A stretch of DNA of 64,000 nt from Methylocella tundrae (GTDB lineage: Bacteria > Pseudomonadota > Alphaproteobacteria > Rhizobiales > Beijerinckiaceae): the NCBI RefSeq assembly GCF_038024855.1, contig NZ_CP139089.1, forward strand, positions 1,798,001 to 1,862,000. The letters are read 5' to 3'. Shown here piece by piece: positions 37,440 to 46,185 of the stretch; within the stretch, counting starts at the first letter, position 1; each line of letters begins with the position of its first letter. The notes below the pieces were generated by a model, which saw only the letters and a list, made by a program, of their open reading frames with translations, was not told the origin of the DNA and did not search any database. The translations under genes and the position numbers were made by a program.

Positions 37440-38588
37440 ATGAACTCGCTAGACGACTTCGCCTCAGCAAAACTCGCCGAACTCGACGCCCAGCATCTGC
37501 GCCGCACGCTTGTCGAGAGCGCGCGCGAGGAGGCGCCCTGGGTTTTTCGGGAGGGGCGGCGGCTTTTATCCTTCTCATGCAATGATTATCTCAATCTCTC
37601 TCATCATCCCGCCGTCAAGGCCGCGGCGGTTGCAGCGATCGCGCGCTATGGAGCGGGCAGCGGCGGCTCGCGCCTCGTTACCGGCAATCATCCCTTGCTC
37701 GGCGAACTCGAGACGCGGCTCGCCCGGCTGAAAACGACAGAAGCAGCCTGCGTTTTCGGCTCCGGCTATCTCGCCAATGCGGGCATCGTCCCGACGCTCG
37801 CTGGCGCCGGGGATCTCATTCTGATCGACGAATTGGCGCATGCCTGCCTCTTTGCCGGGACGCAGCTCTCACCGGCGAAAACGATCATCTTCCGCCATAA
37901 TGACGTTTCGCAGGCGGAAGAATTGCTCGCAGCCCAGCGCACAGACTTCCGCCGCGCCCTGCTCCTCACCGACGGCGTGTTCTCCATGGACGGCGATCGC
38001 GCGCCGCTCGCCGAACTCGCCGCGCTTTGCGCCGCCTATGACGTCTGGCTGATGAGCGATGACGCGCATGGGCTCGGCGTCATCGGCGGCGGGCGCGGAT
38101 CGGTCACGGCGGCGGGCGCCCCGCCGGTTCCGTTGCAGATGGGCACGCTGTCAAAAGCAATCGGCGGCTATGGCGGCTATCTTTGCGCCTCAAAGCCGGT
38201 GATCGATCTCATAAAGACGCGCGCCAGAACCCTCGTCTATTCGACAGGCCTGCCCCCCGCCAGCGTGGCCGCTGCGATCGCCGCTCTGAACATCATCGAA
38301 AACGAGCCTCTGCTCGTCGAGAAGCCGCTCGCCAAGGCGCGCGCCTTTGCAAAGACGCTCAACCTGCCGGAGGCGCAGAGCCCGATCGTTCCGGTGATCA
38401 TCGGCGCCCCCGAGGCGGCGCTCGCGGCTTCGCGGCAATTGGCCGAGGCCGGATTTCTCGTGACCGCCATCAGGCCGCCGACGGTGCCAGCCGGCACGGC
38501 GCGGTTGCGCTTCGCCTTTTCCGCCGCGCATAGCGATGAAGACATCGCGCGGCTGGCGCAAACGGTGCGCTCCATCATCAGGTCCTGA
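37440..38588 (+). CDS. bioF: 8-amino-7-oxononanoate synthase
   Basis: PLP enzyme condensing pimeloyl-ACP (or CoA) with alanine to KAPA. 382 residues. FSCNDYLNLSHHPAV, GSGGSRLVTGNHPLL, MSDDAHGLGVIGGGRG and the PLP-lysine motif MGTLSKAIGGYGGYL are all present. Start at MNSLDDFA; the frame is open 26 codons upstream but overlaps the promoter region. bioD begins one base after its stop. Confidence 0.95.
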   Translation: MNSLDDFASAKLAELDAQHLRRTLVESAREEAPWVFREGRRLLSFSCNDYLNLSHHPAVKAAAVAAIARYGAGSGGSRLVTGNHPLLGELETRLARLKTTEAACVFGSGYLANAGIVPTLAGAGDLILIDELAHACLFAGTQLSPAKTIIFRHNDVSQAEELLAAQRTDFRRALLLTDGVFSMDGDRAPLAELAALCAAYDVWLMSDDAHGLGVIGGGRGSVTAAGAPPVPLQMGTLSKAIGGYGGYLCASKPVIDLIKTRARTLVYSTGLPPASVAAAIAALNIIENEPLLVEKPLAKARAFAKTLNLPEAQSPIVPVIIGAPEAALAASRQLAEAGFLVTAIRPPTVPAGTARLRFAFSAAHSDEDIARLAQTVRSIIRS

Positions 38589-38589
38589 C

Positions 38590-39264
38590 ATGCCGGCTCT
38601 TTTCATCACGGGGTCCGGCACCGATGTCGGCAAGACTTTCGTCGTCGCGGGCCTCACGCGGGCCTTCAGGGAACAAGGCCGCGATGTCGAGGTCTTGAAG
38701 CCGATCGTCAGCGGCTTCAATCCGGCTGATCCCTCAACCAGCGATCCAGCCGTGCTTCTTGAAGCGCTGGGGCGCCCCGCATCGAGCGAGAACCTGGCGC
38801 TGGTCTCGCCGTTGCGCTTCAGCGCCCCGCTGTCGCCCGACATGGCGGCGGCGGCGGAGGGCCGCGCCATCGACATGGCCGAAGTTAAGGCATTTTGCGA
38901 TGAGGCTCTTGCCAGGACGACGGATGTTTTGCTGATCGAAGGCATCGGCGGCGTCATGGTTCCGCTCAACGCCGCCAAGACACAGCTCGATCTGATGTGC
39001 GCGCTAAATCTGCCGCTGATTTTTGTCGGGGGCAGCTATCTCGGCGCCATCAGCCACAGCCTGACAGCGCTCGATGTCTTGCGTGCGAACCGCCTGACCG
39101 TCCGGGCAGTCGTCATCAGCGAAACGCCAGACTCTTCTGTCGGCCTTGATGCGACGCTTGCAACCCTCGCGAATTTCACCAGCGCGCCTTTGCTGGCTCT
39201 AGTCCGCAACGCGTCGACGGCCTCGAACGAAGCGGTTTTCGCCGGGCTCGCCAGCCTGATCTAA
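38590..39264 (+). CDS. bioD: Dethiobiotin synthetase
   Basis: ATP-dependent carboxylation and ring closure of DAPA to dethiobiotin. 224 residues. The P-loop is FITGSGTDVGKTFVVAGL; LKPIVSGFNP and the LIEGIGGVMVPLN motif follow. It starts one base after bioF. bioB is absent from the window, so the pathway's last step is encoded elsewhere. Confidence 0.95.
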   Translation: MPALFITGSGTDVGKTFVVAGLTRAFREQGRDVEVLKPIVSGFNPADPSTSDPAVLLEALGRPASSENLALVSPLRFSAPLSPDMAAAAEGRAIDMAEVKAFCDEALARTTDVLLIEGIGGVMVPLNAAKTQLDLMCALNLPLIFVGGSYLGAISHSLTALDVLRANRLTVRAVVISETPDSSVGLDATLATLANFTSAPLLALVRNASTASNEAVFAGLASLI

Positions 39265-39361
39265 TCAGCAATAAGCCAGTTCAGCTCTCAGCTGCGGGCG
39301 GCCCGAGCGACGCCCTCAAGGGCGAACCGTTCAACTTCCTCCCGGCGGGCCGCCGGCCGGC

Positions 39362-39463
39362 TAGAGCGGAATGCGTTCAAGCGGAATCGCATTCTTTAAG
39401 CCTTTGTTTTACCGCATGATGTGGGCCCGAAAAGTCTGCAACTTTTCGGCATCATGCTCTAAG
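39362..39463. repeat. Dispersed ~100-bp palindromic (MITE/REP-like) element, copy B
   Basis: Bounded on both sides by TAGAGC in inverted orientation (CTAGAGCGGAATGCG at left; TTAGAGCATGATGCC read from the right), with TA at each tip. Inside is the hairpin CCGAAAAGT-CTGCA-ACTTTTCGG. Same family as the copy at 21.88-21.98 kb. The right tip supplies the TAG stop of the tetR-like gene. Confidence 0.78.
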
Positions 39464-40019
39464 CCGCCAGAAGCCGCTCCTCGATGCGGGCCATTCCCCG
39501 CTCGAACACAGCCGTGTCGTTGAGCGCGCGCGAAAGCACAAGCGCGCCCTGGATATCGGCGACGGCTTCTTCCGCCCGTTGCTGCGCTTTCGTCGAATCG
39601 CTTCCGGCCCGCTCGAGGGCGCCGGCGAGCGCTTCGGTCCAGGCCGCGAAATAAGCGCGGATCCTGGCGGCGAAGCGGTCGCGCACATTGTCGAGCGCGA
39701 ATGCGCCAACGAGGCATATTCTGCGGCCGGAGCGGAAATAATCGACGACGGAGCGGCACATGCCGCTGATGGCGAGGCCAGCGTCATCGGCCTCGCGCAA
39801 GGGCCGATAGACATTGCTCTCGAACCAGTCGTCGATGTCAGCCAAAACGGCGGCGGCCATCTCCTCTTTCCCGCCAGGAAAAAAGTGATAGAGACTGCCT
39901 TTGCCAAGGCCCGTCTTTTGACCGATCAGCGCGAGGCTCGCGCCCTCGAAGCCGTTTTCACGAAAAATCTCGGCTAGCTTGGGCACGATATCCGAACGCT
40001 CCGCAATAAGCCTCGCCAT
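39459..40019 (-). CDS. TetR/AcrR-family transcriptional regulator
   Basis: 186 residues. The N-terminal helix-turn-helix is IFRENGFEGASLALIGQKTG plus LGKGSLYHFFPGGKEEM, the form seen in the YxaF/LmrA-type branch. The C-terminal domain (YFRSGRRICLVGAFALDNV) matches the same branch. It follows the DUF1348 gene by 5 bases on the same strand; the operator-like repeats upstream of that gene probably mark autoregulation. Its TAG stop is part of a dispersed repeat. Confidence 0.9.
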   Translation of the reverse strand: MARLIAERSDIVPKLAEIFRENGFEGASLALIGQKTGLGKGSLYHFFPGGKEEMAAAVLADIDDWFESNVYRPLREADDAGLAISGMCRSVVDYFRSGRRICLVGAFALDNVRDRFAARIRAYFAAWTEALAGALERAGSDSTKAQQRAEEAVADIQGALVLSRALNDTAVFERGMARIEERLLAA

Positions 40020-40024
40020 TGTTC

Positions 40025-40498
40025 TTAAAGCCCGAGATCCGACAATCCTGGATGATCGGCGGGACGATCGCCCTGAGGCCAGAAAAATTGGCGCTCCGAT
40101 TCCCTGATCGGCAGATCATTGATGCAGGCGAACCGGCGCTCCATCAGCCCATCCTCGCCAAATTCCCAGTTTTCATTGCCATAGGCGCGATACCAATTGC
40201 GCGAATCGTCGCGGAATTCATAAGCGAATCTGACGGCGATGCGATTTCCCGTAAAGGCCCAAAGTTCCTTGATCAGCCGGTAGTCAAGCTCGCGCGCCCA
40301 TTTGCGCGACAAAAACGCGACGATCGCCTCGCGGCCGTTGACGAATTCCGCGCGATTGCGCCAGGCGCTGTCGACGCTGTAGCCGAGCGAGACCCGGGCA
40401 GGGTCGCGGCTGTTCCAGGCGTTCTCGGCAAGACGCACCTTCTGGGCGGCGGTTTCGTGACTGAAGGGCGGAAGCGGGGGGCGTTGTTCATTCGACAT
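40025..40498 (-). CDS. DUF1348 family (SnoaL/NTF2-like) protein
   Basis: 157 residues with the DUF1348 pattern: [40 protein letters not shown], then [38 protein letters not shown] and [20 protein letters not shown]. This NTF2-like fold often binds small hydrophobic ligands; no reaction is established. First gene of a two-gene unit with the TetR-type regulator, which likely senses a compound this protein handles. Confidence 0.9.
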   Translation of the reverse strand: MSNEQRPPLPPFSHETAAQKVRLAENAWNSRDPARVSLGYSVDSAWRNRAEFVNGREAIVAFLSRKWARELDYRLIKELWAFTGNRIAVRFAYEFRDDSRNWYRAYGNENWEFGEDGLMERRFACINDLPIRESERQFFWPQGDRPADHPGLSDLGL

Positions 40499-40522
40499 TT
40501 TTCAGCTCCGGACAGACCAGCT

Positions 40523-40559
40523 TATGTACTATTCGGTACATACTTTACTATTTGGTACA
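40523..40559 (-). promoter_or_regulatory. Tandem operator-like repeats upstream of the DUF1348-tetR pair
   Basis: TATGTAC (40523-40529) and GTACATA (40536-40542) form an inverted repeat around TATTCG. A second copy of its right half, ACTATTTGGTACA (40547-40559), repeats ACTATTCGGTACA (40528-40540) exactly 19 bases later. They sit 25-61 bases before the DUF1348 start, where a promoter should be, so they are likely the TetR-type regulator's binding sites. Confidence 0.7.
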
Positions 40560-40675
40560 CTTCCGGGACGGCGACGTCAATAGCGCGTAAGAAGGGCCCT
40601 TATGAAGAGCTGGGGATTCCCGGCCATGGAGAATGGTTTCAGGATGCTCCGGCGGCGCTCATCATGACGCGCCGC

Positions 40676-41167
40676 TCAATTTGCCGGCGTTTTCCTGGCG
40701 CCCTGCTTTGGATTCGAGGCCGCCGGCGTCCTGGCGGCCTTTGGCTGACCGCCGCGAGCGCCGTTGTGGACCAACGCGCTTTCAAGTTCGCTCTGCAGCG
40801 CGTCGAGTTCAGCTTTGGTGCGTGGCTTTGGCCGCTCTGGATCGGTCCCTGTGGTCGGCCGATAATCGAGCGTGTCCTGGGGCGGGCGCGATTGACGCAC
40901 AAAATCCTTCGCTTCCGGCACGTCGGCCCAAAGCCGGGTTTTCATCAGCGTGTCGAGCGGGGAGCCGGTTGGATTCTTCGTCTTTATCCGCGTTTTCTGG
41001 GCCGGCGTGGCGGCGGGCTGGACCGGCGCACCGGCGGCCGGGGTAGAGCTTTGCGCAAACGCTGGCGCCGGATGAGCAATCATGGCGCTGCAGATCACAA
41101 GGGTCATGAGCCCACTAAGGATAGAGCTTGATCTTGCAGGCTGAAGCCGCGCAGGCTCTAATCCCAT
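40676..41167 (-). CDS. Secreted hypothetical protein, Pro/Lys-rich
   Basis: About 163 residues from MGLEPARL. A signal peptide (GLMTLVICSAMIAHPAPAFA-QSS) is followed by a low-complexity linker (STPAAGAPVQPAATPAQKTR), a short conserved-looking core (SPLDTLMKTRLWADVPEAKD, FVRQSRPPQDTLDYRPTTGT) and a helical, basic C-terminus. No family recognised with certainty. Starts up to 41293 remain open, so the N-terminus is uncertain. Confidence 0.6.
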   Translation of the reverse strand: MGLEPARLQPARSSSILSGLMTLVICSAMIAHPAPAFAQSSTPAAGAPVQPAATPAQKTRIKTKNPTGSPLDTLMKTRLWADVPEAKDFVRQSRPPQDTLDYRPTTGTDPERPKPRTKAELDALQSELESALVHNGARGGQPKAARTPAASNPKQGARKTPAN

Positions 41168-41534
41168 CCAGTGATTCTCATCTTGGCGCATTCGCGGCAA
41201 TCTCAACACGGTCTCGTCAAAACTTTCGCATTCATACGGCGTAGAGCCGCGCACGCCTCTGTAGCGCATTGATTCAACGCCCTTTATCCTCATAAAGACG
41301 GTTTTCTGGAGGCGGGAAACCGTTATGATGGGCCGCAGACAGACAACCGGCCGGACGAGCGCCTCAATAAGCCTTCAGCAAATGCTTATATAGAAAGTCG
41401 CCCGCCGCTTGAAAGACCGAAGGCGGCGGCGACCGGCGACGCCACTGCCTTTTAAGAGAGACGCCATGCGTCGCGCGGCGATGCGCATCGCCGAAAAAGA
41501 TAATGTGTAACCGCAGAGGGTAAAGGGGAACGCC

Positions 41535-43634
41535 ATGAGCTCTATCGGATCCCGGCGCGGTGTCGAAAGCGGACAGTCAGGCAAGACGAAAGCCGCGGGA
41601 CGGAAAAAAAGGGCAAAGGCTGCGGCGGAAAAAAAACTGAGCGCGAGCCAAGCCGAAAAGGCGCATGGTTCGGCCGCCGACGCGAACGGTCGCAAGCCGT
41701 CATCGCCCACCGCGTCTCCGGCTTCCAGCGCCTCACCGCCAGTTGCTCCTGGCGTGGCTTCCGCCACGGTTATTCCTCCTGGCCTCATGCCTCCGGCGCT
41801 CGCAGCGCTCGCGCCAGGTTTGGCGAAGCTGGGTATTCCGATGGAGGGCGCCGCCGATGGCGCGCCAAAGCCGGATCTCGAGCAGATAGCCTACAATATG
41901 GCGCGGCTTCTCGAACACGGCGGCAAGGCTCTGGCGGCGTCCCTGAAACCGCCGGAGCCGGGTGAGACCAAAAGCGACCTCTCATCGGAAATGTCGAACG
42001 CGATCCGCTCGATCAGCAAGGTCGCCGAACATTGGCTCAGCGATCCGAAAAAGACCGTCGAAGCGCAGTCCGCCCTCGTCGTCGGTTTTCTCTCCCTGTT
42101 GTCGAACACGTTGCGGCGGCTCTCGGGCGAAGCCGAAGCGCCCGTCGTGCCTTACGATCCATCGGATAAGCGGTTCACCGCTCCGGAATGGCGCGAAAGC
42201 CTCGTGTTCGATTTCCTGCGTCAGGCGCACGCCATCGCCGTCAACTGGGCGAATGCGATCATCGACCGCTCGGACGATCTCGATCCGCAGACCCGCGGCA
42301 AGGCGAAATTCTACTTCCGGCAGATTTCGAGCGCCCTGGCGCCTTCAAATTTCTTCGCGACCAATCCCGAGGTTCTCAAGGAAACCTGGGCTTCGAACGG
42401 CGAAAATCTCGTGCGCGGCGCTGCGATGCTGGCCAGGGACCTCGAAGCGGGCAAAGGCCGCCTCAAGATCACGCGTTACGACGCCTCGAAATTCGAAGTC
42501 GGCAAGAATCTCGCGACGACGCCGGGCAAGGTCATCTTCCGTAACGAGCTCATCGAACTGATCCAGTATTCGCCGACGACCGAGACCGTCTACAAGCGGC
42601 CGCTGCTCATCGTGCCGCCCTGGATCAACAAATTCTACATTCTCGACCTCACGGCCGACAAAAGCTTCGTGCGCTACGCGGTCTCGCAGGGGCTCACGGT
42701 TTTCATGGTCTCCTGGGTCAACCCCGATTCGCGCCATCGCGACAAGGGATTTGAAGACTATATGCGCGAAGGCATATTTGCCGCGCTCGAAGCCATCGAG
42801 AAGGCCACCGGCGAAACCAATGTAACGGCGATCGGCTATTGCATCGGCGGCACTCTGCTTTCCATGACGCTCGCCTATATGGCCGAGATCGGCGACAAAA
42901 GGATCGAAAGCGCGTCCTTCTTTACGACGCAGACTGATTTCAGCCAGGCGGGCGACCTCAAGATTTTCATCGACGAGGAGCATCTGCGCGACCTCGAACA
43001 GAAGATGGCCGCGACGGGCTATCTTGAAGCCTCGGCCATGTCGACGTCCTTCAACATGCTTCGGCCCGAGGATCTCATTTGGTCCTTCGTCGTGAACAAT
43101 TACATGAAGGGCAAGCCGCCACTGGCGTTCGATCTTCTCGCGTGGAATTCCGATTCGACGCGCATGACCGCCGCCAATCACATAACCTATCTGCGCGACT
43201 GCTATCTCGAAAACAGGCTGGCGCGCGGCAAGGCCGCGTTTGGCGGCAAGACTCTGAACCTCAAGAAGATCACGATCCCTGTCTATCATCTCGCAACGCG
43301 TGAGGACCACATCGCGCCGGCGCGGTCCGTGTTCATCGGCGCGCAAATGGTCGGCGGCGATGTTCGCTATGTCCTCGCGGGCTCCGGCCATATCGCCGGC
43401 GTCATCAATTCGGTCGCCAAACCGAAGTATCAATACTGGATCGGAGACCGTCCCTCCGGCGCCTTCGAGGAATGGCTTGAAAAGGCGACCGAACATCCGG
43501 GCAGCTGGTGGCCCGATTGGCTCGAATGGGTCGTCCGGCAATCGCCCGAGCGTGCGCCGGCGCGAATTCCAGGAAGCGGCGAACTGCCCGCCCTCTGCGA
43601 TGCGCCCGGCGAATATGTCAAAATCCGCTACTAG
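41535..43634 (+). CDS. phaC: Class I poly(3-hydroxyalkanoate) synthase with basic N-terminal extension
   Basis: Polymerises (R)-3-hydroxyacyl-CoA into intracellular PHA granules. The catalytic triad is visible: Cys436 in AIGYCIGGTLLS, Asp591 in TREDHIAP, His619 in AGSGHIAG; the Asp-His spacing (28) equals that of the Ralstonia enzyme. Other core motifs are LLIVPPWINKFYILDL and FMVSWVNPD. 699 residues is about 110 more than usual. The excess is an N-terminal region of Lys/Ala/Pro-rich sequence (KTKAAGRKKRAKAAAEKKL). The SD is AAAGGGGA. Its TAG stop begins a REP-like repeat. phaA, phaB and phaR are not adjacent. Confidence 0.95.
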   Translation: MSSIGSRRGVESGQSGKTKAAGRKKRAKAAAEKKLSASQAEKAHGSAADANGRKPSSPTASPASSASPPVAPGVASATVIPPGLMPPALAALAPGLAKLGIPMEGAADGAPKPDLEQIAYNMARLLEHGGKALAASLKPPEPGETKSDLSSEMSNAIRSISKVAEHWLSDPKKTVEAQSALVVGFLSLLSNTLRRLSGEAEAPVVPYDPSDKRFTAPEWRESLVFDFLRQAHAIAVNWANAIIDRSDDLDPQTRGKAKFYFRQISSALAPSNFFATNPEVLKETWASNGENLVRGAAMLARDLEAGKGRLKITRYDASKFEVGKNLATTPGKVIFRNELIELIQYSPTTETVYKRPLLIVPPWINKFYILDLTADKSFVRYAVSQGLTVFMVSWVNPDSRHRDKGFEDYMREGIFAALEAIEKATGETNVTAIGYCIGGTLLSMTLAYMAEIGDKRIESASFFTTQTDFSQAGDLKIFIDEEHLRDLEQKMAATGYLEASAMSTSFNMLRPEDLIWSFVVNNYMKGKPPLAFDLLAWNSDSTRMTAANHITYLRDCYLENRLARGKAAFGGKTLNLKKITIPVYHLATREDHIAPARSVFIGAQMVGGDVRYVLAGSGHIAGVINSVAKPKYQYWIGDRPSGAFEEWLEKATEHPGSWWPDWLEWVVRQSPERAPARIPGSGELPALCDAPGEYVKIRY

Positions 43635-43690
43635 AACATGACGCCGAAAAGCCGAAGCCGGTTTTGCAGCGACATCATCCTCCCACTTAC
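43632..43690 (+). repeat. REP-like element abutting phaC
   Basis: TAGAACATGACGCCGAAAAG, beginning with the phaC stop codon, is a variant of the TAGrgCATGATsCCGAAAAG end seen at the other repeats; GGTTTTGCAGCGACATCAT follows as a degraded opposite arm. Confidence 0.5.
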
Positions 43691-44187
43691 TGGCGAGGAA
43701 CGGATTTCCATTTGCCCAAGGGTCATCGGCAGAGCGGATGACGCGGAAATCGAAGACTACCGAGCGGGATTCGCATCGCTGCGTCAAAGCAATCGCGCTC
43801 AATCATTTTCTAATTTCCCTAAAATGATAAAATGCTTTTATCATTCCGTTCACGCACACTTTGATCCGAATCATTGTTTGTTTCGGGCGCAAGCTTCAAG
43901 GCTTGGTCGGTTCGCACACATCGACTATGCTGAGAGGCGAAATCATTCTGGTTCCCGATCCGGCCGTCCGCCGCTTTTTTTTGCAAGATCATGATGGGAG
44001 GCGATTTGCGCCTTTCACGAGCTTTTGAGACATGGGATCTTTTTTCGCCGCGATCGCCGCGGCGCGACATGAAGGTATTTGCAATGATGGATTTTTAAAC
44101 AATGCCGCCTCGCGCCCTTCGCGAAACGCCGCGACAACTGACGAATGAACGCAGCGCGGGCGTTAATTTGATGCCAGGCGCCCAGGA
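43691..44187. other. Intergenic region between phaC and gluQ
   Basis: About 500 bases, moderately AT-rich, with no plausible gene. It contains a perfect 10-base inverted repeat (listed separately) and several short T/A runs. The gluQ promoter should lie in its right part. Confidence 0.4.
43823..43845. repeat. Perfect AT-rich inverted repeat
   Basis: AATGATAAAA and TTTTATCATT flank a 3-base TGC loop. As DNA it could be an operator for a dimeric regulator; as RNA it would be a stable but AU-rich hairpin about 190 bases beyond phaC. Neither role is shown. Confidence 0.55.
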
Positions 44188-45084
44188 ATGACGCGGAGCT
44201 TTTCCAACCAGACCCTCCGTTTTGCGCCTTCGTCGAACGGTTACCTCCATCTTGGCCACGCCTATTCCGCCCTGCTGAATTTCGAAATGGCGCGCGCAAG
44301 CGGTGGCCGCATGTTGCTTCGCATAGAGGATATCGACATCGATCGCTGCCGTCCCGAATTCGAGCAGGCGATCTACGAGGATCTTGAATGGCTTGGGCTC
44401 AGCTGGGAGCTTCCTGTGCGGCGCCAGTCCGAGCATTTTTCCGATTATGCGAACGCTCTTGATAGGCTGAGATCGCGCGGATTGGTCTATCCCTGCTTCT
44501 GTTCGCGCGGGGACATCATGGCCACGGTCGCTGGACGCCCCGATTCGCCGCGCGATCCGGACGGCTCGCCGCTGTATCCGGGAACGTGCAAGCATCTGCC
44601 GCCAGCGGAGCGCGCGCGCCGGCTCGCAGGCGGCCGCGCCGCGGCGGAGCGCATCGACATGGACGCGGCGATGGCTTCGCTTGGCTTTCAGCTCGGCTGG
44701 CGCGAACGTCCCGTGTTCGGCTCAAGCGCGGAAGGCCGCGAAATCATAGCCGAGCCCGCGTTGTGGGGCGACGCTATTGTGGCGCGCAAGGACATCCAGA
44801 CCAGCTATCACATCGCCGTTGTTGTCGATGACGCGCTGCAAGGCGTCACAGATGTCGTGCGCGGCGAGGATCTTTTCATGGCGACGCATCTGCATCGTTT
44901 GCTGCAGGCATTGCTCGATTTGCCGGAGCCGCGCTATCGCCATCACAGGCTGCTTCGCGACGCCTCGGGCCACAAATTGTCGAAGTCGTTGCGCGCGAAG
45001 TCGTTGCGCGCGCTACGGCAGGAAGGGCTGTCGCCAGAGGCCGCACGCAAATTGCTTGGCGGGGAACTGATCGCCGCCTCGTGA
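44188..45084 (+). CDS. gluQ: Glutamyl-queuosine tRNA(Asp) synthetase
   Basis: Truncated glutamyl-tRNA synthetase paralogue that attaches glutamate to queuosine-34 of tRNA-Asp. 298 residues; lacks the anticodon-binding domain. The HIGH-like motif is RFAPSSNGYLHLGHAYSALL and the KMSKS-like motif is HKLSKSLRAKSLRALR. Zinc-site residues appear as CFCSRGD and PGTCKHLP. The KLSKS region has a short tandem repeat (SLRAK-SLRA). Confidence 0.93.
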   Translation: MTRSFSNQTLRFAPSSNGYLHLGHAYSALLNFEMARASGGRMLLRIEDIDIDRCRPEFEQAIYEDLEWLGLSWELPVRRQSEHFSDYANALDRLRSRGLVYPCFCSRGDIMATVAGRPDSPRDPDGSPLYPGTCKHLPPAERARRLAGGRAAAERIDMDAAMASLGFQLGWRERPVFGSSAEGREIIAEPALWGDAIVARKDIQTSYHIAVVVDDALQGVTDVVRGEDLFMATHLHRLLQALLDLPEPRYRHHRLLRDASGHKLSKSLRAKSLRALRQEGLSPEAARKLLGGELIAAS

Positions 45085-45253
45085 CTCTCAAACTGCCAAG
45101 ATAAAGCAAGACTCGCCCGCCGGGAACACCGCGCTCGAAAAGATACGAATACCTCTGTTTAAGGCAAAATAAAGAAAGCGCGGGGCCGAATTGACCCAAA
45201 ACCGTCGCTTTTGCTGCGTAGGATGGAATCTAAACGCAAATATGGGTGATGAT

Positions 45254-45985
45254 ATGAGAACTTTTGGCGTTGTGCTTGCTCTTCTGACGGCAGCCGCCCC
45301 TTCCGCGATCATCCTCGCGCACGCTGATCCTGCGGCGCATGGCGAAAACGCTCCGGCTCCGCGCGCCGACGCCCACGCCGCCGCGCACGCACCGGCGCCG
45401 ACCAAGATGCATCAAACTTTCGATATTATTCGAAAGGATGACAAGATTGGCGCAAATGTGGTGGATATCGACCGGACAGCCGACTCGACAACGGTGAAAA
45501 ACAAGACGGATATCTCCGTCAAGCTGATGTATGTCGAGGTGTACCGCTATCAGCACAACTGCAGCGAGACCTGGAAAAACGGTCAGCTGGCGGCGTTCAA
45601 ATCGCAAACCGACGATAATGGCACGAAGCACGTCGTCGAGATCGCGCCCTCGGCGACGCCTGACAAGGTCACGCTCATCGTGGATGGCAAGAAAAGCGAA
45701 GAGCCCAAATCGATTGCGCCGGCGAGCCTTTGGAGCAAGGACCTCATCACCCGTACGGAGCTGTTCGATCCGGCGGACGGAAAGCGCCTTTCGGTCAAGG
45801 TCAAGGATCTTGGCGAAGAGACGCTGACGATCCAGGGCGTCAAGCATCAAACCCACCACTACCAGCTTTCGGCGAAGCCGCCGGGCGATTTTGACCGCGA
45901 TCTGTGGTTCGAGGGAGACGAACTGGTCCGAATGAAAATGCTCGGCTCCGACCACTCGCTGATCGTTTCAGACCTCGCCAAATAA
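45254..45985 (+). CDS. DUF6134-like secreted protein
   Basis: About 243 residues. A signal peptide (FGVVLALLTAAAPSAIILAHA-DPA) precedes a His/Ala/Pro-rich linker (HGENAPAPRADAHAAAHAPAP). The body KMHQTFDIIRKDDKIGANVV, VYRYQHNCSETWKNGQL, PASLWSKDLITRTELFDPAD and VKHQTHHYQLSAKPPGDFDR is rich in beta strands and resembles DUF6134. Its role is unknown. ATG at 45242 is an alternative start. It stands alone. Confidence 0.65.
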   Translation: MRTFGVVLALLTAAAPSAIILAHADPAAHGENAPAPRADAHAAAHAPAPTKMHQTFDIIRKDDKIGANVVDIDRTADSTTVKNKTDISVKLMYVEVYRYQHNCSETWKNGQLAAFKSQTDDNGTKHVVEIAPSATPDKVTLIVDGKKSEEPKSIAPASLWSKDLITRTELFDPADGKRLSVKVKDLGEETLTIQGVKHQTHHYQLSAKPPGDFDRDLWFEGDELVRMKMLGSDHSLIVSDLAK

Positions 45986-46185
45986 GGCTGGAGCCGGAGC
46001 CCCGATCACCTTCATAAAGCGAAGCGGGGGCGGTTCGTCAAACCAGACGCCGATGAAAGAACTGAAGGCGCGCGCGACAGTCGTCGCATTCTGGAAGGCG
46101 TCTTCAGGCCACAATCCGACCGCTCAGCAGGTAATCAGCCCGAACAGGCAATCTCCCCCCCCCCGGGCTCCAGGAATTCCTGAAT

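Noticed and set aside
42345..43802. Long leftward frame antisense to phaC
   Set aside because: phaC has its full catalytic triad; the antisense product is featureless.
46155..46164. Ten-C homopolymer as a phase-variation tract
   Set aside because: It lies in the gap beyond the 3' ends of two convergent genes, where slippage would not alter a start or a reading frame.
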